64,000 nt of DNA from Paenibacillus agricola (GCF_011440305.1 NZ_JAAOIW010000003.1:124001-188000); one strand, 5' to 3'. Shown: positions 34,953-44,429, numbered from the stretch's first letter. The notes: generated from the letters alone by a model not told the origin. Made by a program: numbers and translations.

Positions 34953-35858
34953 TTAGGAATTGTTAACAACTTCGGCTTGTTTTTTTCGAAAAAAAGTTGG
35001 AGACATCTTCATTTCTTTTGAAAAAATACGCGTAAAATAATGAATCGTTTTAAATCCCGTTATTTCAGCAATGGATTTCACTGACAGATTAGTTGTAACT
35101 AGAAGATGCGTCGCTTTTTCCATTCGGGTTTTACGAATAAAATCGGAAAAACTTTGTTCCCTTTCTTCGAAAAATATCCGACTTAAGTGCCTTGGAGATA
35201 AATGTACGTAATTGGCTACATAGACCAGACTCAAATCAGATGCGATATTATCAGCAATATATTTCATAGCTTGAGCCAAAATATTGTCTCTCTGACGCTT
35301 CATCTTTCTGTTCACCGACACACTTTTCTCTCGCTTTGTAAAGTTGTCTGGAAAAGACAAAATAAGGTGATAAGCCAAGCTGCGAATAAAAATATCCATT
35401 TTGTTACCAGTATCCTTATATAAGGATACTTGATGCAGTAATGTTTTCCACATTAAAGCGGTTAAAGTTTCGTGAGAGTCATAACATACGACTTTATTAG
35501 AGCTTTCCAAATCCATATATTTGAAAATCAATTCATGAGAACATGACGACTGCTTCAGTTCAAAACCGATATGTAACATGAATAGACCATTTTCACTTAT
35601 TATTTGATGCACGATCCCCGGGCGTGAGCATAAAAGCGTTCCACTGGTTAGAGAATTATGTGTATCGCCCTCAACATATATTCCTTCACCAGCGATTATA
35701 TAACAGATTTCAAAGAATGTATGTTTATGAGGTTTATTGCTGAAATGCAGCTCGTTACCTGACCAATAATGTATATTGAACTCTCCTAGCTCGCCTTTAA
35801 CCTCATTGGCAATCGCTTGTAGCATGTGATTTGATTCCAGCAAGGTTTGAGCATCCAT
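34953..35858 (-). CDS. AraC-family transcriptional regulator
   Basis: A 301-aa regulator with a cupin-like N-terminal domain (about 20-160: HKHTFFEICYIIAGEG, GTLLCSRPGIVHQI) and an AraC domain at about 195-295 (LSLVYVANYVHLSPRHL, VKSIAEITGFKTIHYF). ATG follows GAGGTGATA. It is the last gene of the second oxygenase locus, 80 bases after the oxygenase stop, mirroring the oxygenase-AraC pair at 3090-4732, though the two AraC proteins are only distantly alike. Confidence 0.88.
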   Translation of the reverse strand: MDAQTLLESNHMLQAIANEVKGELGEFNIHYWSGNELHFSNKPHKHTFFEICYIIAGEGIYVEGDTHNSLTSGTLLCSRPGIVHQIISENGLFMLHIGFELKQSSCSHELIFKYMDLESSNKVVCYDSHETLTALMWKTLLHQVSLYKDTGNKMDIFIRSLAYHLILSFPDNFTKREKSVSVNRKMKRQRDNILAQAMKYIADNIASDLSLVYVANYVHLSPRHLSRIFFEEREQSFSDFIRKTRMEKATHLLVTTNLSVKSIAEITGFKTIHYFTRIFSKEMKMSPTFFRKKQAEVVNNS

Positions 35859-35938
35859 TTATATCACCTCATTATTGTTCAAAAAGACTACAAGTTTACA
35901 TATAAACTCGTAGCCTCAAAAAACAATATGATTTTAAT

Positions 35939-36733
35939 TCAAAGCTCCATAGTTTCATCATTCGCCAATTTACCTTCGTACTTATAATTTCTGAATACCG
36001 GATTGATACCGTTCAGCATGAGCCCCTGTCCCCAGTTTACATGTTTATCATTCGTCGGCAGATCTTCCGGATCACGAACCTGTACGAGTATATTTCTCCG
36101 GGTCCTATCGCTTCGGTTAATCGGCGAACCATGAATCGTTAAATAATTAAAGAATAACACGTCGCCCGCTTCGGCCAAGCAAGGAATCCCGCTTGCGATT
36201 GGATATTCTTTGTGATTCAAATAATAGCTGCCGATATGGGGAAGGGGACCTAATTTGTGGGATCCGGGAATGACATGTAGGCATCCGTTCTCCTCATTCG
36301 TTTGATCCAGATGAATACTTGCCAGCATCATCGAATGCTTGGTATGCGGGAAATACGGATAATCCTGATGCATAGGAAAAGCTGCGCCTTTTTCTGGCGG
36401 CTTGACCATCATTTTAGTATGGTGGAGTTGGACATTGTCACCAATCAGTTTGGCGAATATTCCGACCAGGTTCAACTGTGTTATCATTCGGCTAAATTGG
36501 GCGTCATGATATTGCACGTCGTGGAAGCCTTTCAGCACCAGCTTCTTCAGTTCTTCCGGGGGCATATAGTCTCCCTGCCATGCGTGACTCCGGTCAAATT
36601 TAGAGGCAGCTGCACGCTTCAAAAAGGTATCCACTGATCCTCGGAACATTTCCACTTCTTCCTTGTTATATACACCTTTCACCAGTAAGTAACCGTTGTC
36701 ATGATAAAATTGCACTTGTTCCGCAGTTATCAA
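35939..36733 (-). CDS. Phytanoyl-CoA dioxygenase (PhyH) family Fe(II)/2-oxoglutarate oxygenase
   Basis: A 264-aa predicted hydroxylase. Start TTG 36731-36733 follows GAGGAG. Iron ligands H122 and D124 (MHQDYPY) and H201 (LTIHGSP), with arginines at 210-213 for 2-oxoglutarate. It shares the signature NEENGCL-x-VIPGSHKLG with the protein at 3090-3848, but the rest is well diverged, so this is an old paralogy. It lies after the LplC-like permease gene in what looks like one operon with an oxidoreductase and importer, placing the hydroxylation step in the same pathway as sugar uptake. Confidence 0.88.
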   Translation of the reverse strand: MITAEQVQFYHDNGYLLVKGVYNKEEVEMFRGSVDTFLKRAAASKFDRSHAWQGDYMPPEELKKLVLKGFHDVQYHDAQFSRMITQLNLVGIFAKLIGDNVQLHHTKMMVKPPEKGAAFPMHQDYPYFPHTKHSMMLASIHLDQTNEENGCLHVIPGSHKLGPLPHIGSYYLNHKEYPIASGIPCLAEAGDVLFFNYLTIHGSPINRSDRTRRNILVQVRDPEDLPTNDKHVNWGQGLMLNGINPVFRNYKYEGKLANDETMEL

Positions 36734-36875
36734 TATTGACTCCTCTTTTCTACAATAATTTGGCGTATTGCCTCCTTTTATTGTATTGCTTTATCCGTCG
36801 GTTGTATTGTTCACAGCCGGACAACTTTTTGCACTTTGAAGCCAAATCATTAATTAGTTCACGGGTCGACATATC

Positions 36876-37754
36876 TTATCCCTTCACAGCTCCTATCATA
36901 ACCCCTTTAGTAAAGTATTTTTGTAAGAAAGGGTAAACGGTAATAATAGGTAAAGTGGCTATAATGATTGTGCAATATTTAATAATTTCGCTGACTGCCT
37001 CTTTGTCACTTCCGCTGGTGCCTGTGATCATACTATCGGTGCTGCTGTTTATCAAAATCTCACGCAAGAATAGCTGCAAAGGATACGCATCTCTATTTCG
37101 CAAATAAATCATGGCGCTAAACCAGGAATTCCAATGTGCTACGGCATAAAACAAAATCATAACCGATATCACAGCTTGTGATAACGGCAACACGATTTTA
37201 AACAAGATGGTAATATCATTGGCTCCATCAATTCTCGCGGATTCTTCCAAGCTATCCGGGATTGCTGCAAAAGAGGTTCTCATGATAATCAAATTATAGG
37301 TACTGATTGCTCCTGGCAGAATGAGTGCCCACATGGTGTCAAACATACCAAGGCTTCTCACAAGTAAATAGTTGGGAATCAAACCTCCGCTAAAAAACAT
37401 GGTAAAAACAATCATCATCATCATCGTATCTCGAAGCATGACACCTTTTCTGGATAATACATAGGCTCCGAGAGCAGTCATAAAAACATTGATACTTGTT
37501 CCCACTACAACATAGATTATTGTATTTGTATAACCCGTTATAATATTAGGGTTTTTAAAAACACTGATGTAGCCGTCTATGTTAAATCCCAAAGGCCAAA
37601 GCAACAAACCGGAATGACTTGCTAAATTAGATGGGTTACTTAATGACGCAAAAGCAACATATAGAAATGGATACAATGTAATTAAGGTTAGGAATAACAA
37701 GAAGCCTATATTAAAAAAACCGAAAATGTTTTCAGCTTTACTTCTTTTTATCAT
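36876..37754 (-). CDS. LplC-like ABC sugar permease
   Basis: A 292-aa CUT1 permease. ATG 37752-37754 lies eight bases after GGGAG; a GTG three codons upstream would abut that site. Six helices, EAA loop EESARIDGANDITILFKI, and C-terminus GVMIGAVKG. Partner of the LplB-like permease just upstream (12-base gap). Confidence 0.9.
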   Translation of the reverse strand: MIKRSKAENIFGFFNIGFLLFLTLITLYPFLYVAFASLSNPSNLASHSGLLLWPLGFNIDGYISVFKNPNIITGYTNTIIYVVVGTSINVFMTALGAYVLSRKGVMLRDTMMMMIVFTMFFSGGLIPNYLLVRSLGMFDTMWALILPGAISTYNLIIMRTSFAAIPDSLEESARIDGANDITILFKIVLPLSQAVISVMILFYAVAHWNSWFSAMIYLRNRDAYPLQLFLREILINSSTDSMITGTSGSDKEAVSEIIKYCTIIIATLPIITVYPFLQKYFTKGVMIGAVKG

Positions 37755-37766
37755 TTTTCTCACTCC

Positions 37767-38741
37767 CTACCAAAGACTTGTCTCGTTGACTTTTTTGCTG
37801 AATTTGTTTGTAGCTACTAAGAGCACAAAGTTGATAATCGAGTTAAATAATCCAACTGCTGCACTGAAGCTATAGTTCGCTTCCAGAATACCTTTTCTGT
37901 ATACATAAGTAGAAATAACATCTGACGTCTCATAGGTAATGGGATTGTATAAAAGAAATATTTTATCAAAACCAACATTCATCATACTACCCATTCTCAA
38001 TATAAAAAGTATGATAATGGTTGGCATAATCCCAGGCAGCGTAACATGCAGCATCTGCTTAAATCTTCCCGCGCCGTCAATCGTTGATGCTTCGTACAGA
38101 TCCTGATCTATTCCGGCTAATGCAGCCAAATATATAATAGACCCCCATCCTACCTCCTGCCATATATTAGAACTTACATAGATAGTTCTAAATAATTCAG
38201 GTTTAAGCAGCATTGTTATTCTTTCCATTCCCATGAAGGCCAAAAAATCATTAATAATACCGTTTCTTGAAGTGAAATCTACAATTAAACCACACAAAAC
38301 CAAGACAGAAATAAAATGCGGCAAATAGGTCACCGATTGTACAAACCTCTTAAACACATTTTTTCTCACTTCATTCAATAAAAGAGCTAAAATGATAGGT
38401 GCCGGAAATCCAAATATAATGTTATATAAACTGATTAGAAGTGTATTAATAAGTATTCTTCCGAAATATACATCCTTAAAAAAATCGGTAAAATGCTGCA
38501 TGCCCACCCAAGAGCTCCCCAAAATTCCCTTCATAGGGGAAAAATCTTTAAAAGCAATCGTTGTTCCATACATAGGCACATATTGAAAAATAATGTAGTA
38601 AGCCATAACCGGCAATGCCATAAAATAAATAATTTTGTTTTTAAATAGATCTCTTTTAAGTCTATGAACAAAGCGGCTTTGTTTCTTCGTCTGAGAGACA
38701 CTTTCGGAAAGTGCCATTTCACCGACCTTTATATTCCCCAT
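37767..38741 (-). CDS. LplB-like ABC sugar permease
   Basis: A 324-aa CUT1 permease with a long soluble N-terminus (about 35 residues, basic) and six helices from KIIYFMALPVMAYYI. EAA loop YEASTIDGAGRFKQM. ATG follows GGGAGGG. Layout and motifs match the LplB-like protein at 15332-16309 (for instance the YMP/PMYG segment and YETSDVISTYVYR), so the two importers belong to the same subfamily. Confidence 0.9.
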   Translation of the reverse strand: MGNIKVGEMALSESVSQTKKQSRFVHRLKRDLFKNKIIYFMALPVMAYYIIFQYVPMYGTTIAFKDFSPMKGILGSSWVGMQHFTDFFKDVYFGRILINTLLISLYNIIFGFPAPIILALLLNEVRKNVFKRFVQSVTYLPHFISVLVLCGLIVDFTSRNGIINDFLAFMGMERITMLLKPELFRTIYVSSNIWQEVGWGSIIYLAALAGIDQDLYEASTIDGAGRFKQMLHVTLPGIMPTIIILFILRMGSMMNVGFDKIFLLYNPITYETSDVISTYVYRKGILEANYSFSAAVGLFNSIINFVLLVATNKFSKKVNETSLW

Positions 38742-38825
38742 TGTTCCCTCCCATTGTTAACAGTCCTTCAACAGATATACTAGCTTCAAAGAGGAGTTCG
38801 AGGCTGCCCTTGTTTCCACATGTAA

Positions 38826-38857
38826 GGAGGGGCCGCCTGATGCCGGCACCCCTTTTA
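38826..38857 (-). other. Intercistronic hairpin after the binding-protein gene
   Basis: A GC-rich imperfect stem, AGGGGCCGCC against GCCGGCACCCCT, lies in the 148-base gap between the lipoprotein gene and the permease genes. It probably stabilises the lipoprotein message and lowers permease expression. No long T-run follows. Confidence 0.45.
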
Positions 38858-38889
38858 ATAGCCAATTAAAATTGGTCGAAGGTTAACAC

Positions 38890-40569
38890 TTATTTTCTTG
38901 ACATATATCTGTCGTATGAAGCTTGCTGAATTTTTATTGCATCTTCTATGCCCATACCCTTCAATGTCTTCATATAATTATCAAACTCACTAATAGGCGT
39001 CTGTCCCATAACGATCTTAAGGAATTGCTCATCCTTATAAGTATTAACCGAAGACATGATGGATGCCATTTTAGTCGATTCCTCAACGGTTGGCGTTACT
39101 CCTGGAGGCATTGTTCTATCGTATGAACCCTCTTTCCATAAGCCAATAATTTGCTGCTGTTCAGGTAAGGACATGCGCTGGTGCCAAATCTCAGGTGTCA
39201 TAACAAAGGCTAAGCCGCCAGATCCTCTGGAATATTTAGATAATGCCTCATCAATTGACAAGCCCTTTGGGTTATTTGTGACCTCAGGGAGCAATTGAGG
39301 AGAACCGTTCACCATCTTGTAACTCTCGCCTTCGATACCAAAGGTATGAAGCAACGATCCTTCCGGACTATAGCCATAGTCCAACCACATAGCAGCTTCC
39401 TTTGCGTACTTACTTTTGGTGGATATTGCTATACCACCGCCATTAGCAACCTTGATTTCATCTATATTAAAATTATATGACTTCGTGCCTTTAACGTAAG
39501 GCGGAACCGTTCCTAATAATTTTACTGTCGGATCTTTTGCTTTCATCAACTGAACAAATCTTCCAAATGTTCCTGATGTAGATCCCGTCCAAGCACCTGC
39601 ACGGTTACCCACTACTTTTGCATCAAATTGTTTGGCATCTGTTAATCCAAAATCAGGATCTATCAAACCTTCTTTATACCACTTAGCTAATGTTGTAAGC
39701 GCTTCTACATATTCAGGTGTATAGGGTCCAAATTTCACTGTATTGCCATCGTGATAAAAACCATAATTGATACCCCATGCCCTTACCCAGTTCTGTAAAT
39801 CTCCTGCGCCTTTAGGTGCCAAAGGTATCTCGTCATTTTTCCCGCTGCCGCTAGGATTTTTTGTTTTAAAAGCTTTTAACACTTCATACCAATCCTCAAT
39901 CGTTTCAGGTGACTTTAGATTCAGTTTCTCCAGCCAATCCTGTCGGATCTGCCATCCAAATGTCTGGAAAGCGGGATTAGGATTGGGGTTTACCTTTGCG
40001 AACTGATCTGGTGATTGTGCTTCGGGGTATACATAAAGCGTACCATCGTCTGTACGCATTTGTTTATCCGCTCTTGGGTCAGAACTCATGAATTTTTTGA
40101 GATTGGGTGAATATTTATCTATCAAATCATTGAGCGGCATGATAACGCCATCCTTGATAGCCTTATTGGGTCCACCGTTAAAATCGTTTATAAAATTATA
40201 ATAGATAAGATCAGGTAAATCGCCTGACGCAACCATAAGGTTGAACTGTTCTTTGATCGCTGCCGCATCCATCGATGCAGGATGAATGAAATCAATATGT
40301 ATCCCAGTCCTTTTTTCTAATTCTTTGAAAACTGCTATTTCATTATAATTTTTCATGGTTGCCGCTACTTTAGCATCCATGGCCACAAACATCTTTAAAG
40401 TAATAGGTTTACTTACTATGGGAAGCGGGATTGATGTTATACTTTCAGCTTCCGTTTTCTGCGGCGAACTTGTTGGCTGCGTAGCATTAGAAGTGCAGCC
40501 TGAAAATACACTTGCGAGTAACGCAAAAGAAAGGGCAAAAGATGAAGCCTTACCGAATTTACCATTCAT
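38890..40569 (-). CDS. LplA-like extracellular solute-binding lipoprotein
   Basis: A 559-aa lipoprotein with lipobox SVFSGCTS and a Ser/Thr-rich linker. Internal motifs (KTKNPSGSGKNDEIPL, GLIDPDFG, the late DAIKIQQASYDRYMSRK end) parallel those of the protein at 12747-14354, whose C-terminus reads DDVIKIYQAAYDRYQKSVK. ATG follows a long G-run. Second gene of the operon, 38 bases after the oxidoreductase. Confidence 0.9.
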   Translation of the reverse strand: MNGKFGKASSFALSFALLASVFSGCTSNATQPTSSPQKTEAESITSIPLPIVSKPITLKMFVAMDAKVAATMKNYNEIAVFKELEKRTGIHIDFIHPASMDAAAIKEQFNLMVASGDLPDLIYYNFINDFNGGPNKAIKDGVIMPLNDLIDKYSPNLKKFMSSDPRADKQMRTDDGTLYVYPEAQSPDQFAKVNPNPNPAFQTFGWQIRQDWLEKLNLKSPETIEDWYEVLKAFKTKNPSGSGKNDEIPLAPKGAGDLQNWVRAWGINYGFYHDGNTVKFGPYTPEYVEALTTLAKWYKEGLIDPDFGLTDAKQFDAKVVGNRAGAWTGSTSGTFGRFVQLMKAKDPTVKLLGTVPPYVKGTKSYNFNIDEIKVANGGGIAISTKSKYAKEAAMWLDYGYSPEGSLLHTFGIEGESYKMVNGSPQLLPEVTNNPKGLSIDEALSKYSRGSGGLAFVMTPEIWHQRMSLPEQQQIIGLWKEGSYDRTMPPGVTPTVEESTKMASIMSSVNTYKDEQFLKIVMGQTPISEFDNYMKTLKGMGIEDAIKIQQASYDRYMSRK

Positions 40570-40607
40570 TGATAGTCCCCCCCTATAAATTTGTGAGATA
40601 TCCAGAC

Positions 40608-41789
40608 CTAACTCTGGGAATAGCTGATATCCATAACTCCATCCATCTTAACCGTCTTCTCGTATTTGGAGCTTTTGGCAAGTTCATTAAGCTTCTTTTC
40701 ATATTCGTCTGCATCTATAGGAAGCTTGATAGTTTGGTCGTTAAATGAAGAAAGCATGATCGCATTTGCAATAGTTAGTCCGCTGATACCCTCCGGTCCA
40801 TGCGCGATAAGTTCTCCTCCGCCATTTTGTATAGCTTCGATAAACTTCTCAGTAACCACTTTATGCCCTGTTGGCGCATTCACGTTTACAGGAATTTCGG
40901 TGTACCAATTTTCAACATTCCCCATCCTACTTTGAGAATCTTTGATATAACGAAGCATGGACTTGCGGGTTCTATAAAAAACAATTTTATTATCTTCATA
41001 GATCAATTTTCCGAACTCTCCCACAATCTCCATACGGTTTGAACCAGGAGTTTCTGCGGTGGTTACTATGAAATGTCCAACCATTCCGTTTTCATGCTCA
41101 AAGTAAGCCGTCACTTCATCCTCAACTTCTATATCATGGTATTTGCCAATATGTGCAAAACCATTGATACGTGCCGGAACACCAAATAACCACTGGTAGA
41201 GATCAAGATTATGCGGGCACTGGTTTGTCAAAATACCTCCGCCTTCTCCAGCCCAGGTTGCACGCCAATCGCCACTGTCGAAGTAAAGCTGGGATCTGAA
41301 CCATTTTGTATTAATCCAGGTAGCTCTTATTAATTTCCCCAGCTCACCACCATCAAGGATGTCTTTTATTTTTTTGTGAGATGGATATGTCCTTTCTTGA
41401 AACATAATACCAAAAATAATATTGGGATTGTGTTCCTTTGCTTTTTCATATGCGGCGATGGTTTTCTTTGCATCATTTACATGCACTGCAATAGGCTTTT
41501 CACAAAGTACATGGATTCCCTTATTGAAGGCATCAATCGATATAGGCGTATGATCGTAATGGGGTACTGCTATTAATACTGCCTCTATGCCAGATTTGTC
41601 AAAAAGCTCCGTATGGCTGTAATATGCTTTTGTATGATATAAAGCCGCAGCTTTATCGGCCTTTTCTTTAACAACATCACATACAGCTACGACTTCAACA
41701 TTTTCCATTTGAGTCAGATACTTGAGATGGCTGCTTCCCATTCCACCTACACCAATTAAACCTATTTTCACTTTACTTAATGTACTCAT
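40608..41789 (-). CDS. Gfo/Idh/MocA-family oxidoreductase
   Basis: A 393-aa oxidoreductase from ATG 41787-41789, eight or nine bases after GGAGGG. Rossmann motif GLIGVGGMGSSH, catalytic lysine in LCEKPIAVH, and GGGILTNQCPH in the substrate domain. It is a close paralogue of the protein at 6910-8100, including the unusual NQC stretch before the conserved His. Here it heads an operon with an importer, an oxygenase and an AraC gene; no TIM-barrel isomerase is included, unlike the first locus. Confidence 0.9.
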   Translation of the reverse strand: MSTLSKVKIGLIGVGGMGSSHLKYLTQMENVEVVAVCDVVKEKADKAAALYHTKAYYSHTELFDKSGIEAVLIAVPHYDHTPISIDAFNKGIHVLCEKPIAVHVNDAKKTIAAYEKAKEHNPNIIFGIMFQERTYPSHKKIKDILDGGELGKLIRATWINTKWFRSQLYFDSGDWRATWAGEGGGILTNQCPHNLDLYQWLFGVPARINGFAHIGKYHDIEVEDEVTAYFEHENGMVGHFIVTTAETPGSNRMEIVGEFGKLIYEDNKIVFYRTRKSMLRYIKDSQSRMGNVENWYTEIPVNVNAPTGHKVVTEKFIEAIQNGGGELIAHGPEGISGLTIANAIMLSSFNDQTIKLPIDADEYEKKLNELAKSSKYEKTVKMDGVMDISYSQS

Positions 41790-42346
41790 ACAATAACCCT
41801 CCATGTAGAATGTAGTTTGACCTGTAGGCTCAACTTACTAAACAAAAGAACGAGAATGCTTTGGATCACCTCCGTTACTTGGAAATGCATATTCTAAGGT
41901 TTGGAACACCTTGATTGCGCAGCTGTTATATGTTTCACAAGAAACGAAAGCGCATACAAAAAACAAGTATAAATAAGGTAGATAAAGTATAAAATCCCTT
42001 ACTCTGCTATTTTAAAATATAATTAAAGATATATCATAGTTTTTTGTGATTAAAATATAGGTTTTTGTGCACTTTCAACGAGAAGAAATATTTGGGTAAC
42101 ATTTGTGGCTAAAGAATTTGAGACCACGTTTTAAATGTAGGTTTCCATGAAGGGCTTTTCCGTTACACATGGAAAGATTGGATGAAATGTTTGATTTGGT
42201 ATAAAAAAGCAGTATACACCACAAATTGCCACTAAAATATCAACTTAGTCCATATTATCATCAAAATTTACAAGGAAATTGCATAAACTATATAATACTC
42301 TATTCTATAAGAATGCCATTTGTTGATAAATGAAGAGAACTTATTA

Positions 42347-42360
42347 AACCGTAAACGGTT
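42347..42360. promoter_or_regulatory. Palindromic operator candidate
   Basis: AACCGT-AA-ACGGTT, six-base arms around a two-base spacer, is typical in size for a LacI- or AraC-type operator. It lies 170 bases before the AraC gene at 42530. Confidence 0.35.
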
Positions 42361-42414
42361 CACGTTCTGATGTCTTTATTTCACACGTTCAGCAACCACG
42401 AATAAAGGAGGAAA

Positions 42415-42428
42415 TGAAAGCGGTTACA
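42415..42428 (+). promoter_or_regulatory. Consensus cre box (CcpA site)
   Basis: TGAAAGCGGTTACA matches the cre consensus TGWAANCGNTNWCA at every fixed position. It lies about 100 bases before the AraC gene, suggesting carbon catabolite control of that gene or of the divergent operon. Confidence 0.6.
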
Positions 42429-42529
42429 AAAAGGGGATCAACATGCTCTGCCGACGAATCTCGCCAGATGATTAAAGAACATCTATAATCAGCCTGAAAC
42501 ATTCGTATTTTTAAAGTGAGGTAATATTA

Positions 42530-43372
42530 ATGAACTTAGCTTATGAAAGTATAGACGAATGCATTCGTTATGAACATAAACTCCATAATCCTAACATATG
42601 TAACGTTAACTTTCATTTGCATGAAGAGTTTGAAATTTACTTTTTAATATCAGGTGATGTGAACTACTTCGTTGAAAAAAGTATGTATCCCTTAAAGTAT
42701 GGAGATTTAATAATTACAAATAATCAAGAAATCCATAAACCATCTTTTCGTAATGATAAGTTATACGAAAGAATAACGTTACAGTTTGCACCGCATATCG
42801 TCCGCACTTTTAATTCTCCACGGCTCGATCTTCTGAGCTGCTTTCTAAACAAACCGAAAGGTCTACAAAACAAGATTTCACTTAAACCAAGTCAGATTAA
42901 AGAAATACTGCGTCTTTTTAATCAAATGGAGCAACTTAAAAACAATGCCGGCTATGAAATTTTAAAACTGAATTACCTCATTGAAGTGTTGGTCTTGATT
43001 AATATTATATTTATGGATGTTAATCGCTCAGAAAGTCTTTCTACTATGCCAGAATTATTGATTTCACTGTTGGACTATATTGACATGAATTTAGAAAAAG
43101 ATCTTACCCTTGAATCTCTTTCTAAGAAGTTCTATGTGGATAGATTTTATATGGGGAGAGTTTTCAAGAAAAATATCGGCAGTAACATCCATGAATATAT
43201 CCTTTTCAAAAGAATTTCCAAAGCAAAAGAAATTCTTTCTGAAGGCTATAGCGTCACAGATACCTGTGGAAAATGTGGATTTAATGATTATTCCAATTTT
43301 TTAAAAATGTTTAAACGAACCGTTGGTACCTCTCCCGGAAAATACAAGGGTAATTTGGGTAATATACAATAA
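42530..43372 (+). CDS. AraC-family transcriptional regulator
   Basis: A 280-aa regulator with a cupin-like N-terminus (about 20-100: NFHLHEEFEIYFLISG, YGDLIITNNQEIHKP) and an AraC domain at about 180-275 (LTLESLSKKFYVDRFYM, VTDTCGKCGFNDYSNF). ATG follows GTGAGG. Transcribed away from the oxidoreductase-importer-oxygenase operon, which it probably controls. The gene looks clearly AT-rich. Confidence 0.88.
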   Translation: MNLAYESIDECIRYEHKLHNPNICNVNFHLHEEFEIYFLISGDVNYFVEKSMYPLKYGDLIITNNQEIHKPSFRNDKLYERITLQFAPHIVRTFNSPRLDLLSCFLNKPKGLQNKISLKPSQIKEILRLFNQMEQLKNNAGYEILKLNYLIEVLVLINIIFMDVNRSESLSTMPELLISLLDYIDMNLEKDLTLESLSKKFYVDRFYMGRVFKKNIGSNIHEYILFKRISKAKEILSEGYSVTDTCGKCGFNDYSNFLKMFKRTVGTSPGKYKGNLGNIQ

Positions 43373-43412
43373 ATTAACCTGGTAGACTTTGAAGGATTCA
43401 AAAAGATTCATA

Positions 43413-44368
43413 TTAGGCCCCTTCATTCCTGCAACGATTCCGGATCGCCTCAACCGAATGCTTGAATGTGAGCGCTTTGTCCAAATCATGAAATAGCGGG
43501 GCACCTGCATACAGCTGAATGCCCCATGATGGTACATCCGATGCCGCAGTATCCGTCAGGCTCTCTGAATAATCCAAAGCATCCAGAATCAGCTGAACCT
43601 TGCGGTCGCCTGGAACAAATCCAGCCGACTCCGCGAGCCACCCCCGCCCCCAGCTAGGGCTGCATCCGCTCTTAGAACAATAAATAAGCGGGGTATACAC
43701 ATCAATAGCTTCTGCTAACCATTGATAATTCTGGGCGAATATTCGGGTCAACGCGCCATTGAATTCATCGGGTGTCCATGGACACATATAGGCGCCGACT
43801 ATGCAATTAGGTATGTGAGCTTTGATCAGTCTCGAATATGAAGCGCTAAATCGGCAATTTTTCGACATTTATAGTGCTTCCATTCCTCCGAATAGCTTGC
43901 TAATATTTCTTCCGGAGCTGTGGCGTCCACAGCTGAAGAATTGCAGAAATCGGCGATACAGTCCCGGCAAAAGCAGCTTTCTTGCAGATCGGGCTCAGAA
44001 GTTTCGAACCAGCCTGCATAAGTCAAGTAATCGAGCCATATACCTCTTGGTTTAAATTGTTTCATACCAGCTAGCAGTTGCTCTTCGATTTCGACCAAAT
44101 AGTCCTTTTGTGATAAACATATTCCTTGTACCAATCGGCCGTATCGAATCGGTTTACCGTCTACCCCGATAGGAATGAGCTCGGGATGTTTTTGGAAATC
44201 GGCGCGAAAGGTTTTGAATTCTACACAGGCTTCCAATTTTTGCTCCGCGCAAGCATCGAAAGCTGCTTCATTAAACCCATGAAACCATCTGGCGTTGACG
44301 CCATAATCTTTAATGTTGGCGGGTAACTCCCCGTTTCCGTATGGACCGAACAATAGGGGTATCGACAT
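43413..44368 (-). pseudogene. Frameshifted glycoside-hydrolase-like gene
   Basis: Two overlapping frames together encode one protein of about 315 aa. The first runs from ATG 44366-44368 (after GAGGAG) to a stop near 43826 and contains FGPYGNGELP, IWLDYLTYAGWFE and the cysteine pair CFCRDC. The second continues from about 43840 with LIKAHIPNCIVGAYMCPW to the stop at 43413. The join falls near 43832, where IADLALHIRD must switch frame; one missing base explains it. The features recall the putative glycosyl-hydrolase-like TIM barrels annotated as hypothetical in gut and soil bacteria. Either a real pseudogene or a sequencing error. Confidence 0.7.
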
Positions 44369-44429
44369 CACCATTCTCCTCACTGTGAATATACTGTCCC
44401 TTCTCAGGGGTGTTTCTTGTCTGTCCTGC

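Larger units (their letters stand above)
41790..42529. other. Divergent regulatory region between the second oxygenase locus and an AraC gene
   Basis: An AT-rich stretch without a gene. It contains a weak cre-like match (41945-41958, two mismatches), an inverted repeat TTTCCATG/CATGGAAA at about 42143-42175, a near-palindrome AACCGTAAACGGTT at 42347-42360 and a perfect cre match at 42415-42428. A GGAGG and an AAGGGG ribosome-binding-like site occur at 42407-42440 but lead only to very short frames. Confidence 0.6.

Noticed and set aside
42414-42488. A 24-codon frame starting two bases after GGAGG
   Set aside because: Spacing to the ribosome binding site is too short and the product has no recognisable features.
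43301-44326. Open frames of 60-90 codons on the plus strand across the glycosidase-like gene
   Set aside because: They lie antisense to a gene with clear protein similarity, lack ribosome binding sites and have no recognisable residues.
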